Assembly: GCA_013397845.1 (NCBI GenBank)
Contig: VZTG01001872.1
Location: 189,670 to 253,669, forward strand
From: Melanocharis versteri
Lineage: Eukaryota; Chordata; Aves; Passeriformes; Melanocharitidae
Length of the DNA stretch: 64,000 nt
Direction of reading: 5' to 3'
Shown: positions 36,948 to 50,200 of the stretch, piece after piece
Numbering within the stretch: position 1 is the stretch's first letter
Layout: each line of letters begins with the position of its first letter
Program-made: the position numbers and the translations under genes
The notes under the pieces: model-generated
Seen by the model: only the letters and a program-made list of their open reading frames with translations
Databases searched by the model: none
Told to the model about the DNA's origin: nothing

Positions 36948-37165
36948 TTATTAGTTATTAGGAAGAAATGCTGGACTGTAAGAGTGGTGAGGCACTGTCA
37001 CAGGTTTCCCAGAGAGGCTGTGGCTGCCCCATTTCTGGAAGCGTTGAAGGCCAGGCTGGATGGGGCTTTGAGCTACTGGTCTAGTAGAAGGTGTCCCTGC
37101 CTGTGGCAGGGGCGTTGGAACCAGATGAGCTTTTAGGTCCCTTCTGAACCTAACCATGATCAAAT
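36948..37165 (+). mobile_element. CR1 3' end (plus orientation)
   Basis: It carries CR1 wording: GGTGAGGCACTGTCACAGGT, GAAGGCCAGGCTGGATGGGG, GGTGTCCCTGCCTGTGGCAG and GGTCCCTTCTGAACCTAACC. The fragment is 5'-truncated, as usual for CR1, and lies about 200 bp upstream of the PPP4R3-like promoter elements in the opposite orientation. Confidence 0.85.
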
Positions 37166-37844
37166 TGTCATCATGGAAGCGTGCTGGGACACTTCCCCAA
37201 CAGGAGCACTGCAGCTGAGGGCTATGGGCTTTTCAGAAGCAAGAGGCTAGGAAGGGAGGGTTTCGATGTCAAGGAAACTTTCCTGTCCAACCACCCAAGA
37301 GCCACTCTGGAGTCACTCTCACAGCACCAAAGGCCTTCACAGGTATATCCTCCACACTCCCACAGTCAGACCAGGTTTCCTTACCAGCTTAACCCTGGGT
37401 TTCCCACAGCAGAGTCACAGATGTCCAGATCCTCAAAATAGTGTAATCATGGTGCAGTAACCAAATAACAAAATAACACCTCAAACTGGTGCCTCTGAGG
37501 AGGGACCTGAAATAAAGGAACCCCTGTGCTTTCATCCCCTCTCAGTCTAAGGTCATGAAGGTCTGGGGGTCATCAGCTCCTGCTGTGTCTCTGAGCATCC
37601 AGTCCCCTGGCTGCCCCCCAGGTCCCTGTGGCCTTTGTAATGCAAAGGGTAGTTCGTGGCCTCTTGCCTTGGGCTCAGGCTCCTGCCCTTCCCGGAGCTC
37701 AAGCTGCATCTTGTACTGCAGCTGCCTCCTGAGTTACCTGCACTGAACGTATTCTTTAACATCTACCTCACCAACACCTGCTGGGAAAGTAGTACAGCTG
37801 ACTGCAAGCAACCAGGGGCACTCCTGGAGCATGTAGAGGACAAC

Positions 37845-38036
37845 GTCCTGATCCAGGTATTAGACGAGCCATCCAGAGGTTGTGGATGCCCCATCCCTGG
37901 AAGTGTTGAAGGCCAGGCTGGATGGGGCCCTGAGCAACCATATCTAGTGAGAAGCATCTCTGCCCATGGCGCAGGGGTTGGAACTGGATGATCTTTAAGG
38001 CCCCTTCCCACGCAAACCATTCTATGATCCTGTGAT
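37845..38036 (+). mobile_element. CR1 3' end (plus orientation)
   Basis: This second 5'-truncated CR1 includes GAAGGCCAGGCTGGATGGGG, GGTTGGAACTGGATGATCTT and the terminal ATTCTATGATCCTGTGATT, the CR1-type 8-bp-like 3' repeat. Confidence 0.88.
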
Positions 38037-38419
38037 TTGGAAGAGATATAAAAACAGTTATAACTGTATGATGGCTCTTACTCCATGTTGGCTTGGTAAT
38101 AGCAGCTGGTTTTGTCTTTTCAGTAAGTGCAAAGAATAATTCGTGTTTGTGCAACACCTTAGAAATCTGAAATGACAGTCTAAGTGTTCTTTTCCCATCA
38201 GTTAATTTAAAGCTGCTACATGTCCCTTCCTATCACACTCACTAAGGGCCACACTTGCCCTTCCAGCAATAGGACACATACTGCTATATGGGGAGACGTC
38301 AGTGACAATGAACAATCCCACCAGGCATTAGGGCTGGAAAGCCTTTTTGAGATCAGATGGCAATGAACAGGTCCAGTGTTTCACAATTAAGGGTGTGTCC
38401 CAGCTTCTTCTACCCACGG

Positions 38420-38850
38420 TGATGCCTTAAAGAACCTATAAAGGAAACAGCACACACTTTGGAGATTATGTTAGTATAGGAGGTAATATAAAGGCTGGTG
38501 TTTACTGGGGGCCTTCAGGGGCAGATATGGAAAATGTCCACAAAATGCACACCCCCCCCGCCCCCCGGGGTGAATACAGTTTTCTAAGTTTAGCAAATTA
38601 GCATAATTGACGAAAATCACCAATTAAGGACATAAGTGGTAAGGCAATTTCCCCCAGTTCAACCCTTCTCTGAATCCCGTCCCCCCTTTTTAGGGACTAA
38701 ACGTTCTTCATGAAAATGTGTCTCAAAGAGCTCGTTTTTGACCTTGGTTCCTAGGGATAACCGAGACAGGATAGGGGCCTTGTAACCCCCAGGGCTTGGA
38801 GCTCTGGAGTATGTTTTGTCTTTCTGCCTGTTAAAGCAAAGGAGTTTGCT
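38420..38850. mobile_element. LTR-like repeat, copy 1
   Basis: It starts TGATGCCTTAAAGAACC and shares colinear segments with the block at 53796, including TTAGTATAGGAGGTAATA, AGGGGCAGATA, AAAATGTCCACAAAA, AAAATGTGTCTCAAAGAGCT and TATGTTTTGTCTTTCTGCCT. Length, a TG start and dispersed repetition suggest an LTR. The 3' boundary and the orientation are unclear. It contains a C-run at about 38553. Confidence 0.55.
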
Positions 38851-39253
38851 TTGTTCTAAACCCTCTTAACACGAGTAACAGAAGAAGGATTGCGGAGTCG
38901 ACATACCACCCTGAGGAACTGAGGAAGGCAGAACAGAGCCCCTAAGCTGCCTTCAACATCCATTATCATTACTATAATTTCATTAGGTATTTTCATATGT
39001 TATCATTAGCTGTGGTACTGTAGTTGTATTATTATCACAATTAATCTTTCTTACCCAGAATAAAAAATTCCAGAAACCCACACCTTCCGGCCTCAAAAAA
39101 ACCCCTTTCATGCCCTTCCTTTTAGTCATCATAATCTGAGCCCTGTATTAACTTCTAGCTACAAGCATTTCTACACTGAAATCCTTATTGACTAAATCGG
39201 TTTGATCTAAAGTTTCTCCCTCTGCAGTTCTGCAAAACTATGACAAAACAGGG

Positions 39254-40451
39254 TGTTGTGGTTTGACACAACGCCAGGCACTCACAAGAATCACTCACTC
39301 ACTCTTCCCTACCACAGCTGGGGAAAAGGAAGGAAAATAAAAAAAAAGTTAACGAAGGCTTCATGAGTGAGATAAGAACCGAGAGAAATATTTCAAGGGC
39401 AAAACAGGCTCAACTTTAGCTGCTAAGTGAAATTTATTACTAACAGAATCAGAGGAGGATAATGAGAAGTAAAATAAGCCCTTAAAACACCTTCCCCCCC
39501 GCCAGGGCCGTCCCTCCTTCCCACCAACAGCGCAGGGAGACAGGGCAGGGGGGTTTTGCTCAGTTCATCACTGAGATTTTCTTCTGCTGATCCAGGAAAG
39601 GAGTCCTTCCCCTATGAGGCCGTGGGGTCCCTGCCACAGGAGACAGTTCTCCCTGAACTTTCCCAGCATGGGTCCGCTCTCACGAGCAGCAGCCAGACCG
39701 CACCTGCTGCAAACCTGAGTCCCTCCCACAGGCAGACAGTCCTCCCAAAACTGCTGTGACATGGCTCTCTTCCCACAGGGTGCAGTCCTCCAATGACAGG
39801 CTGCTCCAGCCTGGAAGCAGGGGCCCTCTCTCTCCACTGGGTCTCCCACTGGATCACAGCCTCCTCCAGGCATCCACCTGCTCTGGCGTGAGCACCTCCT
39901 CCATGGGCTGTGGGTGGATCTCTGCATTCCCTGTTGATCCCCACGGGCTGCAGGTGGATCTCTGCATCCCCCGTGGATCCCAGGGGCTGAGGGTGGATCT
40001 CTGCATCCCCCGTGGATCCCCATGGGCTACAGGTGGATCTCTGCATCCCCCGTGGATCCCCATGGGCTGCAGGGGCACAGCTGCTTCACCATGGTCTCAC
40101 CACGACCTGCAGAGGAATCTCAGCCCCAGCACCTGGAGCACCTCCTCCCTCTCCTTTTCCACTGACCTTGGTGTTGCCATGTTTTTTCCCCCACATGTTC
40201 TCACCTCCTCCTCTTCTCTGACCAGAAGCAAAAACCCCGCGACTTTGTTTTGATTTTCTTCTTAAATCTGTTATCACAGAGGCGTTACCAGCCTCTCTCA
40301 TTGGCCCAGTTTTGGCCAGCAGCATGTCCATCTTCAGAGCCATCAGCCATTGGCTCTGCTGGACATGGTGGGAAGCTTCCAGCAGCTTCTCACAGGAGCT
40401 GCCTTTGCGGCCCCTCTGCTACCTAGAACCAGGCTGGGCCAAACCAATACA
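39254..40451 (-). mobile_element. Solo LTR, 1198 bp, with exact 5-bp target duplication CAGGG
   Basis: The block begins TGTTGTGG and ends CCAATACA on the plus strand, giving TG...CA termini. It is flanked by CAGGG at 39249-39253 and 40452-40456. No internal retroviral genes or second LTR were seen, so it is a solo LTR. Orientation is judged minus, because AATAAA (39433-39428, minus) lies about 175 bp from that end and CCAAT boxes (near 40300 and 40345) lie near the other. It contains a 40-bp minisatellite. Confidence 0.8.
39905..40075. repeat. 39-40 bp minisatellite inside the solo LTR
   Basis: The motif GGGCTG(C/T)(A/G)GGTGGATCTC starts at 39905, 39945, 39984, 40024 and 40064, giving about four units of 39-40 bp. 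Each unit also contains TGCATCCCCCGTGGATCC or a variant. Because of it, all frames show 13-residue repeats; these are not protein coding. Confidence 0.9.
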
Positions 40452-40456
40452 CAGGG

Positions 40457-43400
40457 TTTACAGAAAAAGACACAGGAAGCAAATGTTGGGGTGGATGCCC
40501 ATTCAGGCACACTCAGGCAGAAAACCCTCTCACTCCAGTCTAATGAAATTTCAAGCACGAAAACCTATGGCAAGGCTGGGTAAGACTAGTAAAGCTCATT
40601 ATTTTGTATTAAGCCACAGTACAATCAAGTTTATTTTCTTGAAAAAGACAGAACATGTCAAGATCCTAAACTGGCACAGAAAAATGGGTGAAAGTTACTG
40701 GTATACTAGAAAGCAAAGTTAAGGAATGTGCACATTGCCAGAAAATTGTAGTTATCCATTTTGCCAGCAGCCTCAAAGACAACAGTTAAAAGCTTTCCTG
40801 GGTCTGCTGGGGAAGAGGTTGGAATTAAAAAAAAAAACCATTCCAATGTTCAGTCTTAAAGCACCACTGTGTGTTATAGTCAAATGGCAGAAGAGCCTTT
40901 GGGTATTAAATAGATTGAGAGGTTTCAAAGGTGGCATTTTTGGACAACCTGCATGTCACACTTTCTGCCTTTTGTATTTGAGCAGCACCTAGGAGCAGAC
41001 TGAGAATGAAAATGCTTTAGTTTTAAAATAACCTATTTCAGCTTTATGGCTCCCCAGGAGAAGCATCATCCTCCTTAGAAATGAAAGGGATCTATGCCAC
41101 ACATTTATTTCTGAGGGAAAAAATTTACTTTGCACTTGGTGAACACTAAATAGAGTGTGTAAGTTTCCAGCAGATCTCCCTCATACACATCTTGCCGTCA
41201 GTTTGCAGCCACCTAAAGCTGTACAGAGAAGAGGGTTGGGAAACGGATGTGTAAGGTTAGGGGAAAACCTTTTCACCCACCTTATGCATGTGAGAATAGG
41301 AAAGCAGGCAGGATGGGTGTCCTGCTGGCAGGGCCTCCAGGACATAGCTGGGACATGAGCAGGAAAACTGAAGGAAATTAATGTGGGATGCAGAGGGTAT
41401 TCAGCCTCCATCAGTCCCAGCAAGCCAGTGTTTAGGGGAAAATGATCAGAACAAAGTAAATTCACTCCTTCTGCCTACATCAAAAAACCCTTCCCAGAAG
41501 TACTAAAGCTTTAATTAAATTGCTGTTTTCAGTCATTCAATTTTAAAGACCAACTTCTGTTCTGGGAATTTTGTCTTTTAGCAACCCTAGTATATCAGAG
41601 CAGCATACTTTATATAATTAAACCAATCTCACAGCAAATTCCAGACTAGCTGTGCAGCACAGCAGTCCCTGGGCAATCCGCACCTTATTCATAATCTGTT
41701 CTTTGCTTAGACCGTACTTGGTGATGGTGGGTGAAATGCTTTGAGCCAGAGAAGGGACAAAACCCTGTAAAAATGCATCCTTTCCTGACCATCTGGGCCC
41801 TCTCCCCTCCCAGTGAGGTAGCCCTGGGTCCAAATGCTACATGGTAAATATCATTCCCTCATTTGAGATGCATGAGGGTGGTTTACAAAAATCAGACCCC
41901 AAGGCAAGTACATGCAGGTGATATAGCCCAGTGCTTCTGGGACTCCTGCACACCACAGTTGGAAGGAATCAAAACAACTGCCTTGAAATGAACTAGAAGT
42001 ACATCTATGTAGACACTGACAAGGGATTTGGTCTCCCTGACTTAAACACATTTCAGTTTATTTCCTTCCTTCTCAAATTCAGAGAGATGCCATTTAAATC
42101 AAATATTACATTTCAAATCATGTCCCTTCTTGAGACTAAAAAAACCAAATCCCTGGCTGTTCGTTACTTTACAGTTCTTTTGCAGGTACTTCAGTCCTCA
42201 TTATTCAAACATAATCCAAGGGGGAAAACCAATGTTCTTCATGTAATTATGTTTCAAATGCTTCACTTTCAGGTCATTAAATCTCTGGTATCTTCCTCCC
42301 ACTCTCCAAGCACCCCCTTATGTTGTTGCTCTTCAATGGCTGCTGCCCGTGGCCAGCCTTCCCAGCTAAGGAGCCACTCATACTGCAAATATCACTATAT
42401 TGCAGTTAATGGAAGACACAGTAAGGTGCCCAAACAGCTGAAATTACATCTTCCAAATGGTAATCTCTTGAATTTATTGACCATGAACTTGAAACGACAT
42501 TTGCAGTTGGGCTGCTTGTTCATTGCTCCCAAGAAAGACCATCCCAGTTAAACTTTTTTCCCTATAAAGTCTTGTCAGAAGATTCTTCTTCTTTTTTTTT
42601 TCCTCTTCCACCATTCCACTGGTCCTTTTTTCCTCTCTCCTAGTATTCATGAGTAATGAATTAATACCAAGATCATTGCCTCAAGGAAAGGTCAGGTCTG
42701 TGGTGAATGGACAGTAAGAGTGCAGAAATCTGATGCCTGCCACTGCCCTATCACAAGCACTACAGGAAGTCAGCACAAGTCACCTGAATTCTTCCATAAA
42801 ATGAGGGAAAAGTGCTCTATACTCTCACCCCAGAGGTCTTCTGAGAATCCCAAGAAAGTTTCAGTTCTAGAAAATGAACTTTTTTAAAAAGCAATTTTTT
42901 GGAAGTAAACTCCCAAAACATGACCATGGGTAGAGACCAGGATGATTAGAATTATCAGGATCAAAACATCCATACTTCAGGGTTATATTGCCAGAGAGTA
43001 TTGATGGTCTTGTCCTGAGCTTTCATGGGTATCTTCCACTGTGGTGCTGATGGAGGACAACACAGAATTGCTCACAGGCACAAGGTGACAAAGGCAACTT
43101 CCCAGAGCTGAGTGACACTTGGTTCAGGCAGAGCCTTGTATAAGGAAGCCCTTCAAACAGTACAATGGATATATACAGAATAAAGAATGGGAGTAAAGGT
43201 GACTATTAAGATTTTAAGGTGCTGATACTGCAGCTCTGAAGTGGCTTGTAAAACAAGGTGGTTTCAAAGTGCCTGAACCCAGAGTAACATATCAAACAAG
43301 GTTTTGGTTTGAAGGAGATTAGGACAGTATTCACGCAGGGGCAAACCTCCTGCCCGTTTGAGTGCAGTATGGATTCTGGAGGAACGGCACTGGCTTCACT

Positions 43401-46400
43401 CTGGCAATCCAGCTGTCAGTTTGTTAAAGGAAACATGCATTCAGCCCAAACAATAATGTTTTCTTCCAAAAGTTGCTAAACATCTTCACCAAGTGGATTA
43501 CTTACACAGTCAGCAGTTTTCCCTGATTGTTGATAAAACTCCAAAGTTGAGAGACAGTCAGCAATTAAAGCACAGTGGCACATTTGTGTGTGAAATTTGT
43601 GAAATTAAAGAGCATAGAAACAAAGTCTTCAAAATCAGGATTGTTTTGACTTTCGTTGATGAATGATGATGCTCCGAAGGATTTGCATAGCTCCCCAGGA
43701 ACATCTCTGATGTGCTGGTTCTCTGACTGGAGTCAGCTTATTACATCCATAACAGTGAATGTCACTGATTTCCTTTCTACAGAATTAAGGATTGACAAAT
43801 GTGAATGAAATGAGATTAAATACTCTCTGAAAGATGACAAAAACCAATGCAAAATCTAGGAAAATCATTGCTCTGTACTTACTTTTTCAAAAAATTGAAT
43901 ATTCATAAAACACACTGGCCAGATGTTGTTATTAGACATAAAGTGGTAATCACTGTTATCACTGTTGTCATGATGAAAATGATAACGAGCTCCCTGACGT
44001 CAACACAAGGCTCAAAACAATGTCTTCTGAAGTATACAAAAAGCACTGAATAAATATTTCTCTCTTTAAAAATGCCATTGTATATGAAGAGATAAAAAAA
44101 AGATATTGTAAACTGATATGCATCTTAGCCATGCAAAATGTTGGATGAATTTTGAAAATGTAGAGGTTTAGAGATTTTAAATCATAGAAAATATTAACAG
44201 AGGTGCTTTGGTGCAACTATCAGAAGTGGAAGTATGTTTAACGTCAGCATGAAAGAATGTTTAGAAAATAGAGATCAAATGCATAAAACTACTGGAAAAA
44301 TGAAAAACATTTATTGCCTGAACTTGGTTACTTGGTTTTACTTCACTCTCTGTATCTGCTCTATTGAATGTTGACTGTTCATGCCACTAAGTTCAAGACA
44401 AAAAGAGGAAATCAACTCCTTTAAAAGTGTCTCAGTAAATGTGCTTTATTCTCTCAGAGCAGGTTTGTGGGAAATTACTAAAACAATGCTGGGCTTTCTG
44501 GATTTCCGGGGTTCTCTTTGTTCAGGGAGGTGTTCAGTGATTAGCATTCTGCATTTCTCTGCAATTAAATTTATTCAGTATACATGAAAAAAGAAAACTT
44601 TGCAAATTTTGAGTGTGGGGATTCAGGTTTAACCTAGCAGCAGTCAAGCTGGCACAGCAGAAAACAGGGAAGTGATATGTGGAGAAGAGCACTGATCGGG
44701 ATAATAAGAAAATAACTACAGTACTTGTCAGTTGTTTTCACTAAAAACAAATGCTGATTCTAATCATGTGGAGAAACACTTTCTACAGACACTCAAAGGT
44801 TCATGTAACTACCAACAGCCAGCTGATGACATTTCTTTGCCTTATTTCTAATCCAGTTTCCAACCCTTAGTCTGTTTGCAGGGGTGGCAATTTTATCCAA
44901 ATACAAATAAAGCTCAGCTGGTTTGCTTTCTCATCCCATATTTTGCCAGCCAGTCTGAAGGATTCCTCCACTTAAATCCTTCAGCTTTGCAGTGACCACT
45001 CTGTAACATCCCAAGAGCCAAACACTGGTCCTAACCACAGCCAACAGAGCACAAAGTTAGGAAAAAATTCTGCAACACATAAGACCACTCAAAGCAATTT
45101 TTGAGTGGTAACTGGTACCAGCACTGCAAACGCTTTCCTATCTTCTCTGCAGGACAAGGCATATTCAGTTATGAACGCGGACTTTGGATACCTAGAGAGC
45201 AGTGATTGCCACAGTGAGTTTCCAAAACTAGATCCTGCTGTTTTCCAATCCTCTCTGCTAGAAAATTATTTTTTCCAAAGAACTGCACAGGCCCAGCAAA
45301 AGGCACAGGACTCCAGGATCTGGGCTGCTATGGTAGAGGCTGTGAGAATCCATTCTCAGAAGTAAAAAAAACCCAAAAAACAAACAAACCAAAACCATTC
45401 TTAATGACTACACAAATTTGAAGATAAGACAAGATTCTCTTTCATTTATCGTGTCTTAATTCCCACTAACAGCAGAACAAAATTGATTCTCCTTTACAGC
45501 CAAGCCTTTTTACGGCAGTCCATCAAAATGAGGTAGTAATTTTAAAGGCCCCTTATAATACTGCAGTAGCAGAGAGTCCCTAGGGCCTGAGATTCAGATG
45601 TCATACACACACAAATAAGCACAAAATCCCCTCAAGTGCCAACCTCTATTTTTATCATCCAAGTATACAAAGAGATAACAGCAGCAGGGCTGAATAAAAA
45701 CAAAACCATGGTCAGCCTACAGCTGTCCATTCTGCTTGTGGGTTTTGATCAGGAAAGCAACTGAGATGCCTGAATGTTTTTAAGAACTGACACATAGTCT
45801 TGATCTATATGTGAGAGCTGAGAGCAGAATTGGAGAAAACTTGAGTTTTGGCAAGGGGATGTGGTCAACAATGGAAAATGTAATATTTATGAACTTAAGT
45901 GTCACGGGGCTGTCTTTAGTCTAAAGTATGCTGTGGCCCTACAAGCTGTGTTTTTTTGAGAATTGAATTAATCTTTGAAATAGTGTTTTCATAGAAGCTT
46001 TTTGAAGAAGGATAATGAATATATTTTCTTAAAGTCAATCATATAAATAATTTGTCTTTTCCTTTGAGTAAAGGATTAAATGGAATGGTTCCACCTGAAT
46101 TTTAGCCAGCTTTCAGAACTTCCTCCACATCCAGTGAGCATTCAGGCAAGGCCATACTACTGAAAAGAGCAACATAGTGTCAATACTTGGCAAAAGAATC
46201 TACTAGTGGTAGGTTCAGAGCAAATAACCTACTCGCCATGCCTTATTCGAAAGGGAAAATGCTAGGGCAGATAACCCAGCTGTCACACATCACCCAAACT
46301 GTGCTAGTCTTGCAGGGGTCAGAGCTGGGCCTGTGGCAGAAAGGGAAATTATGAAACACCACGTATTTTATAACTGTTTGCTCCCAAGTGATGTACGCAG

Positions 46401-46481
46401 AGCAGCACAGACAGCTCGAAATTTTTTTTCCTTTTCTCTTATATAAATCAGAATTACACCATCCTTTGATTTATGTTGGTG
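40457..46481. other. No gene recognised
   Basis: About 6 kb are without recognisable coding exons or repeats. The longest frame (154 codons near 42087-42551, plus) has no family resemblance, and its composition matches the surrounding non-coding DNA. Confidence 0.6.
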
Positions 46482-46600
46482 GTGGTGTTTGGTTGGTTTT
46501 GTTTGAGTTTTGGTGTCTTGGGTCTTGGGAGGTTTTCCTGTTTCCTTCTTGTTGTTGGGGTTTTGGGGTTTGGGGTTTTTGGTTTATTTTGGTTTTTTTA
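46482..46600 (+). repeat. G/T-rich tract with GGGG runs
   Basis: About 120 bp are almost free of A and C on the plus strand. They include GGGGTTTTGGGGTTTGGGG (46557-46575) and two nearby GGG runs. The composition fits G-quadruplex formation; no coding signal is seen, although a 77-codon frame crosses it. Confidence 0.8.
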
Positions 46601-46875
46601 AACACAAATGCAGAAGATTGAGAAGGAATATGAAGAACTTGCTTCTATGAAATAATATTCTCTAGTCAGAGGAATGAAAGGAAAGCCGTAGCAAACAAAC
46701 AATTTAGAGATTTCTTATTAAGGTCACAGGAATTTTCTCAGTGTAGCATGATGATGCCTAGATGATTTTTGCCTTTTCTTTTATATACCTTTTACACAGT
46801 TTTATGTATCCACAAGTATTAGCATGCATACTTGTAATTCTTTAAGTCTGATAACTTAGCACAGTCCTAATATTC

Positions 46876-47260
46876 TGTTAAGCCAAGAAACCAAACACCC
46901 CAGAAGCCATGTAGCCAAGAGACCAAACATCCTACTGTCTTGGGGAGCCAAGGTCCCCTTCTAGAACACATCCTGTAAACTAGAGATTCGGCCCATCCAG
47001 AGGGAAATTCCATAGGTGGGGAGAATATCACACCATTCACCCAAGCCCCCCTTATTGGGCCCCTTGTTAGATATGCTAATGTGTAAGATCTACAAATTGT
47101 ATACGCGATTTACCATGGGTGTGCATTGTGACGCGTTCCACCTTGGCAAAGTGGTGCATCGATAGGATCCTATTAAAGATACTGAGGTAAAACCCCTTTC
47201 CCCCTTAACCGTGTCTGACTTTCATTTTCTAAGACCAGGAAAAGGCATCAATAACACTGA
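46876..47260 (+). mobile_element. Solo-LTR-like element
   Basis: It starts TGTTAAGCCAAG. Towards the end it carries features of an avian retroviral R/U5 region: CGTTCCACCTTGGCAAAGTG, CCTATTAAAGATACTGAGG, then CCGTGTCTGACTTTCATTTT and CTAAGACCAGGAAAAGGCA. No internal genes follow. The 3' limit and target duplication are not resolved. Confidence 0.5.
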
Positions 47261-47289
47261 CCGCCAGGAAACCTCACAGTGACCCAATA

Positions 47290-50200
47290 AATTCAGTATC
47301 ATTACAGTGCTGCCATCCAAGTATCCTAATACTGAGTCTATCTGGCATTAAGGAGGGTGACTAAAACAGGGGATCGAAGTGAGCTTTTACCCCTGAGGAG
47401 CAAGTGGAAAAGCACTGGCAATCTGCATTTTGACTGTCTTTTGAGTGGTATTTTTTTTTCTCTTCTTTATTCTTTTTAAAATAAAGCCACAGGTCTTTTG
47501 TTCAGAAACTCTGATTTGTCTTACAGGGACATGTAGAAACTCTATCTGAGGCCGAGGACCCTCTCTGGTATATCACCAAAAGCAAGCAAAATGAGGGTTT
47601 GTTTGAACTGTAGATGTCAAGGCAGTGTTGAGGTATGGGAGCTGGTGCAGATTTCAGAAATAAAACTGGCTGTTGTAATATGCAACTTGTGAGAAGCTGA
47701 ATGAAAAGGTACACATGAGATCATCCCAATCGTAACATGGAATTTATCCTTCAACATCCTATGCTGACAGTCTTAAGTATATTTGAGCAAAAGTCCCATG
47801 CACATCCCAACTAAAATAGAAAGGGATGATAGCAGAAACAAGAAAATCTCCTTATTTCCTGGACAGACATGGATCAAGGAACAAAGATAGCAGAGTGCTG
47901 TCACCCAGCACCCTCCCTCCCAGCTGCAGCTGAAGTGGAATTAGCACTTCTGCCAGGAGCAAGGGTGTCTCACACAGGTTTGAAGGTCATGCTCCTCAGC
48001 ATACTTGTCCCTCTCAGAAAATGCTGGTAGGTGGGGTTACAAGAATATTCAAAACAGAGATAATAATCCTAAATCGGGACAGGTTTGTTGCGACCCTTCC
48101 GCACAATCCTTACATTAACGTGGAGCAAAGTCTCCAGGTTCCCACTTCCCTGTTTGCGAAAGGAAGCAAAGCTTCAGGGACAAGAACCAAGGACCACGTG
48201 TGCATATTTTTTAGTGAGCAGGTTATGTCTCCACCTGACAAAAGCAAACATGTACCCTGAAAGAAACCTTCCTGCATTACGTAGGTAACATTACTTCGTG
48301 GAACACCTGGCACAAAGGCAATGCAGGCCTTTATGAGGTTACAGCGCTTGAGCACTGCAATGAGGTTTTTCTTGCTTCCATTGTATCCCTTCCAAGTGTT
48401 TGAGAAATTACATCATGGTAGAATTGCAGGATGGAGTGAAGTGGCAGCTAGCAAGGCCTGAGTAAACAACTGACCAACTTTAGATACAATGGGATTTCAC
48501 AAAAATGTAAGAACCATAGGATACTTTAGGTTGGAAGGGACATCAGATCAATCCACTACTCAAAGCAAGATGGTTTTAACCTAACTTGTAAGAGTTACCT
48601 TTGTTACATTGTTGAAGAGCCACAGGAAGACAAACAGAAGCAGTATTGTACCTTTTCTCACCTCAGAGAAACACTCAAAATGTATAAACAACACCCAAAA
48701 CCATCCACTTTGACAAAATCCATGTGCTGCTGTTACTAGAAACACTTACAGAATTATTTTTTTTCACACAGATGTTCATTTAAAAAGTGTAATTAGCATT
48801 TCCATATAAGCAATCTATTCACAATTATATCCTCAAATCTTTTGCTAAAAATATTATTCTTTCACTTGGAAGTAGAATTAAATTCAATCAGTCTACCTGA
48901 TAACTCACAATGTAAAATATCAAGTCTCAGAAAGAAAGAAGGTACAGCTGGTGTCAGATGTGCAAATTTGGAAGCCCTTGCATAAAATCTATTCACCCTG
49001 CCACCAGCACATGGAAGAGTCCTTTATCTACCCTTTTGATGTACGAATAAAGCCTGAGAATGTATCTCATATCCATTTTTACATTTCTATATATATTAGT
49101 TGCAATAATTCACATTGGCTGAAATGAGGTTGAATCAAAATTTTGGTTGGTGCTTCTCTGATAAACATCTTACAGATTTCTCCCTTTAAATATTCTCAGC
49201 CTTAAAAAGGCATGACTCATATCAAACAAATTGAAGACTACTACTATGTAAGTAATGGCAATTACAAAGTAATGAGGGAAAACCACTCCTGTTTCTGGAA
49301 ACCTCCAGTAAATGAGTAGTACCAAGTGTTTTGGCCTAAAAACCTGGAAATTACAATTCTTTTTTGTTGGGATTTGAGCTATTTTTTATAGAACAACATG
49401 AACATATCATTGAACCCCATCAATACTCATGAGAACCATGCTTGCATTTTTAACTGGAAATAAAGGCACTTCAGGATACAATAAATTATTTGCTTAAAGG
49501 GGAAAGACACCCCAACCAAACAATCTTACCTTCTTTCCAAAGGATATGCCAATAATCTTGCCTGCAAAGTCTCTTGTTTCAGTGCTTCCCACAACTGTTT
49601 CTTGAGTGACTGCTTGGCACTGGGTGTTTGCTCTGGGCCTGCCTTCAGCTGTGTTGCTCTTCGCAGTGTTTCTGCTCTAACTCCACATGCAGACAGTAGG
49701 AACCCTCAGTGCTGATTTTAAAATAACAGGTGGCCTTTTCCAGTGTTTTTTCTGCATAGACACAAGAGAAATATCAAACTGGTGAGTTGTACTGCTGTCA
49801 CTCAGACAGTGGAGGTAGTAGTGAGAAAAACAATGCCAACAATTAATACTTACAGTGGAAAAAGGCACATAAAATTGCCTTGTAATGGTCTGCTGTAGCA
49901 TTATTTCTAATTGGCATCTCACTATATAATTAGATGACCATGCAACATACTTGAGCAATACTGCAAAACTAGATAATTTATGGGAGAAAAAAATACTAGA
50001 CTGGGTAATCAGCACTGTGCAGTACGTGTGGTCTGCACTGAAGTTTGCCACATCTCATTCACCTTTTTAAAAATTCCTGAAATGTGCACACCATTACTGC
50101 CCTGTTATGGGGGTGCCCCCCAGAAACCTTCTTCAGCACAACCCTCTCTAACCGATCAAGACTGATCTCTCACAAAGTAGCTGTGATGGCAGCTGACGAC

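Noticed and set aside
39568..40253. Overlapping frames of 144-165 codons with 13-residue repeats
   Set aside because: The repeats come from the 39-40 bp minisatellite inside a solo LTR and are open on both strands, so they are not evidence of a protein.
42087..42551. 154-codon plus-strand frame
   Set aside because: No homology I recognise and no promoter, splice or polyadenylation context.
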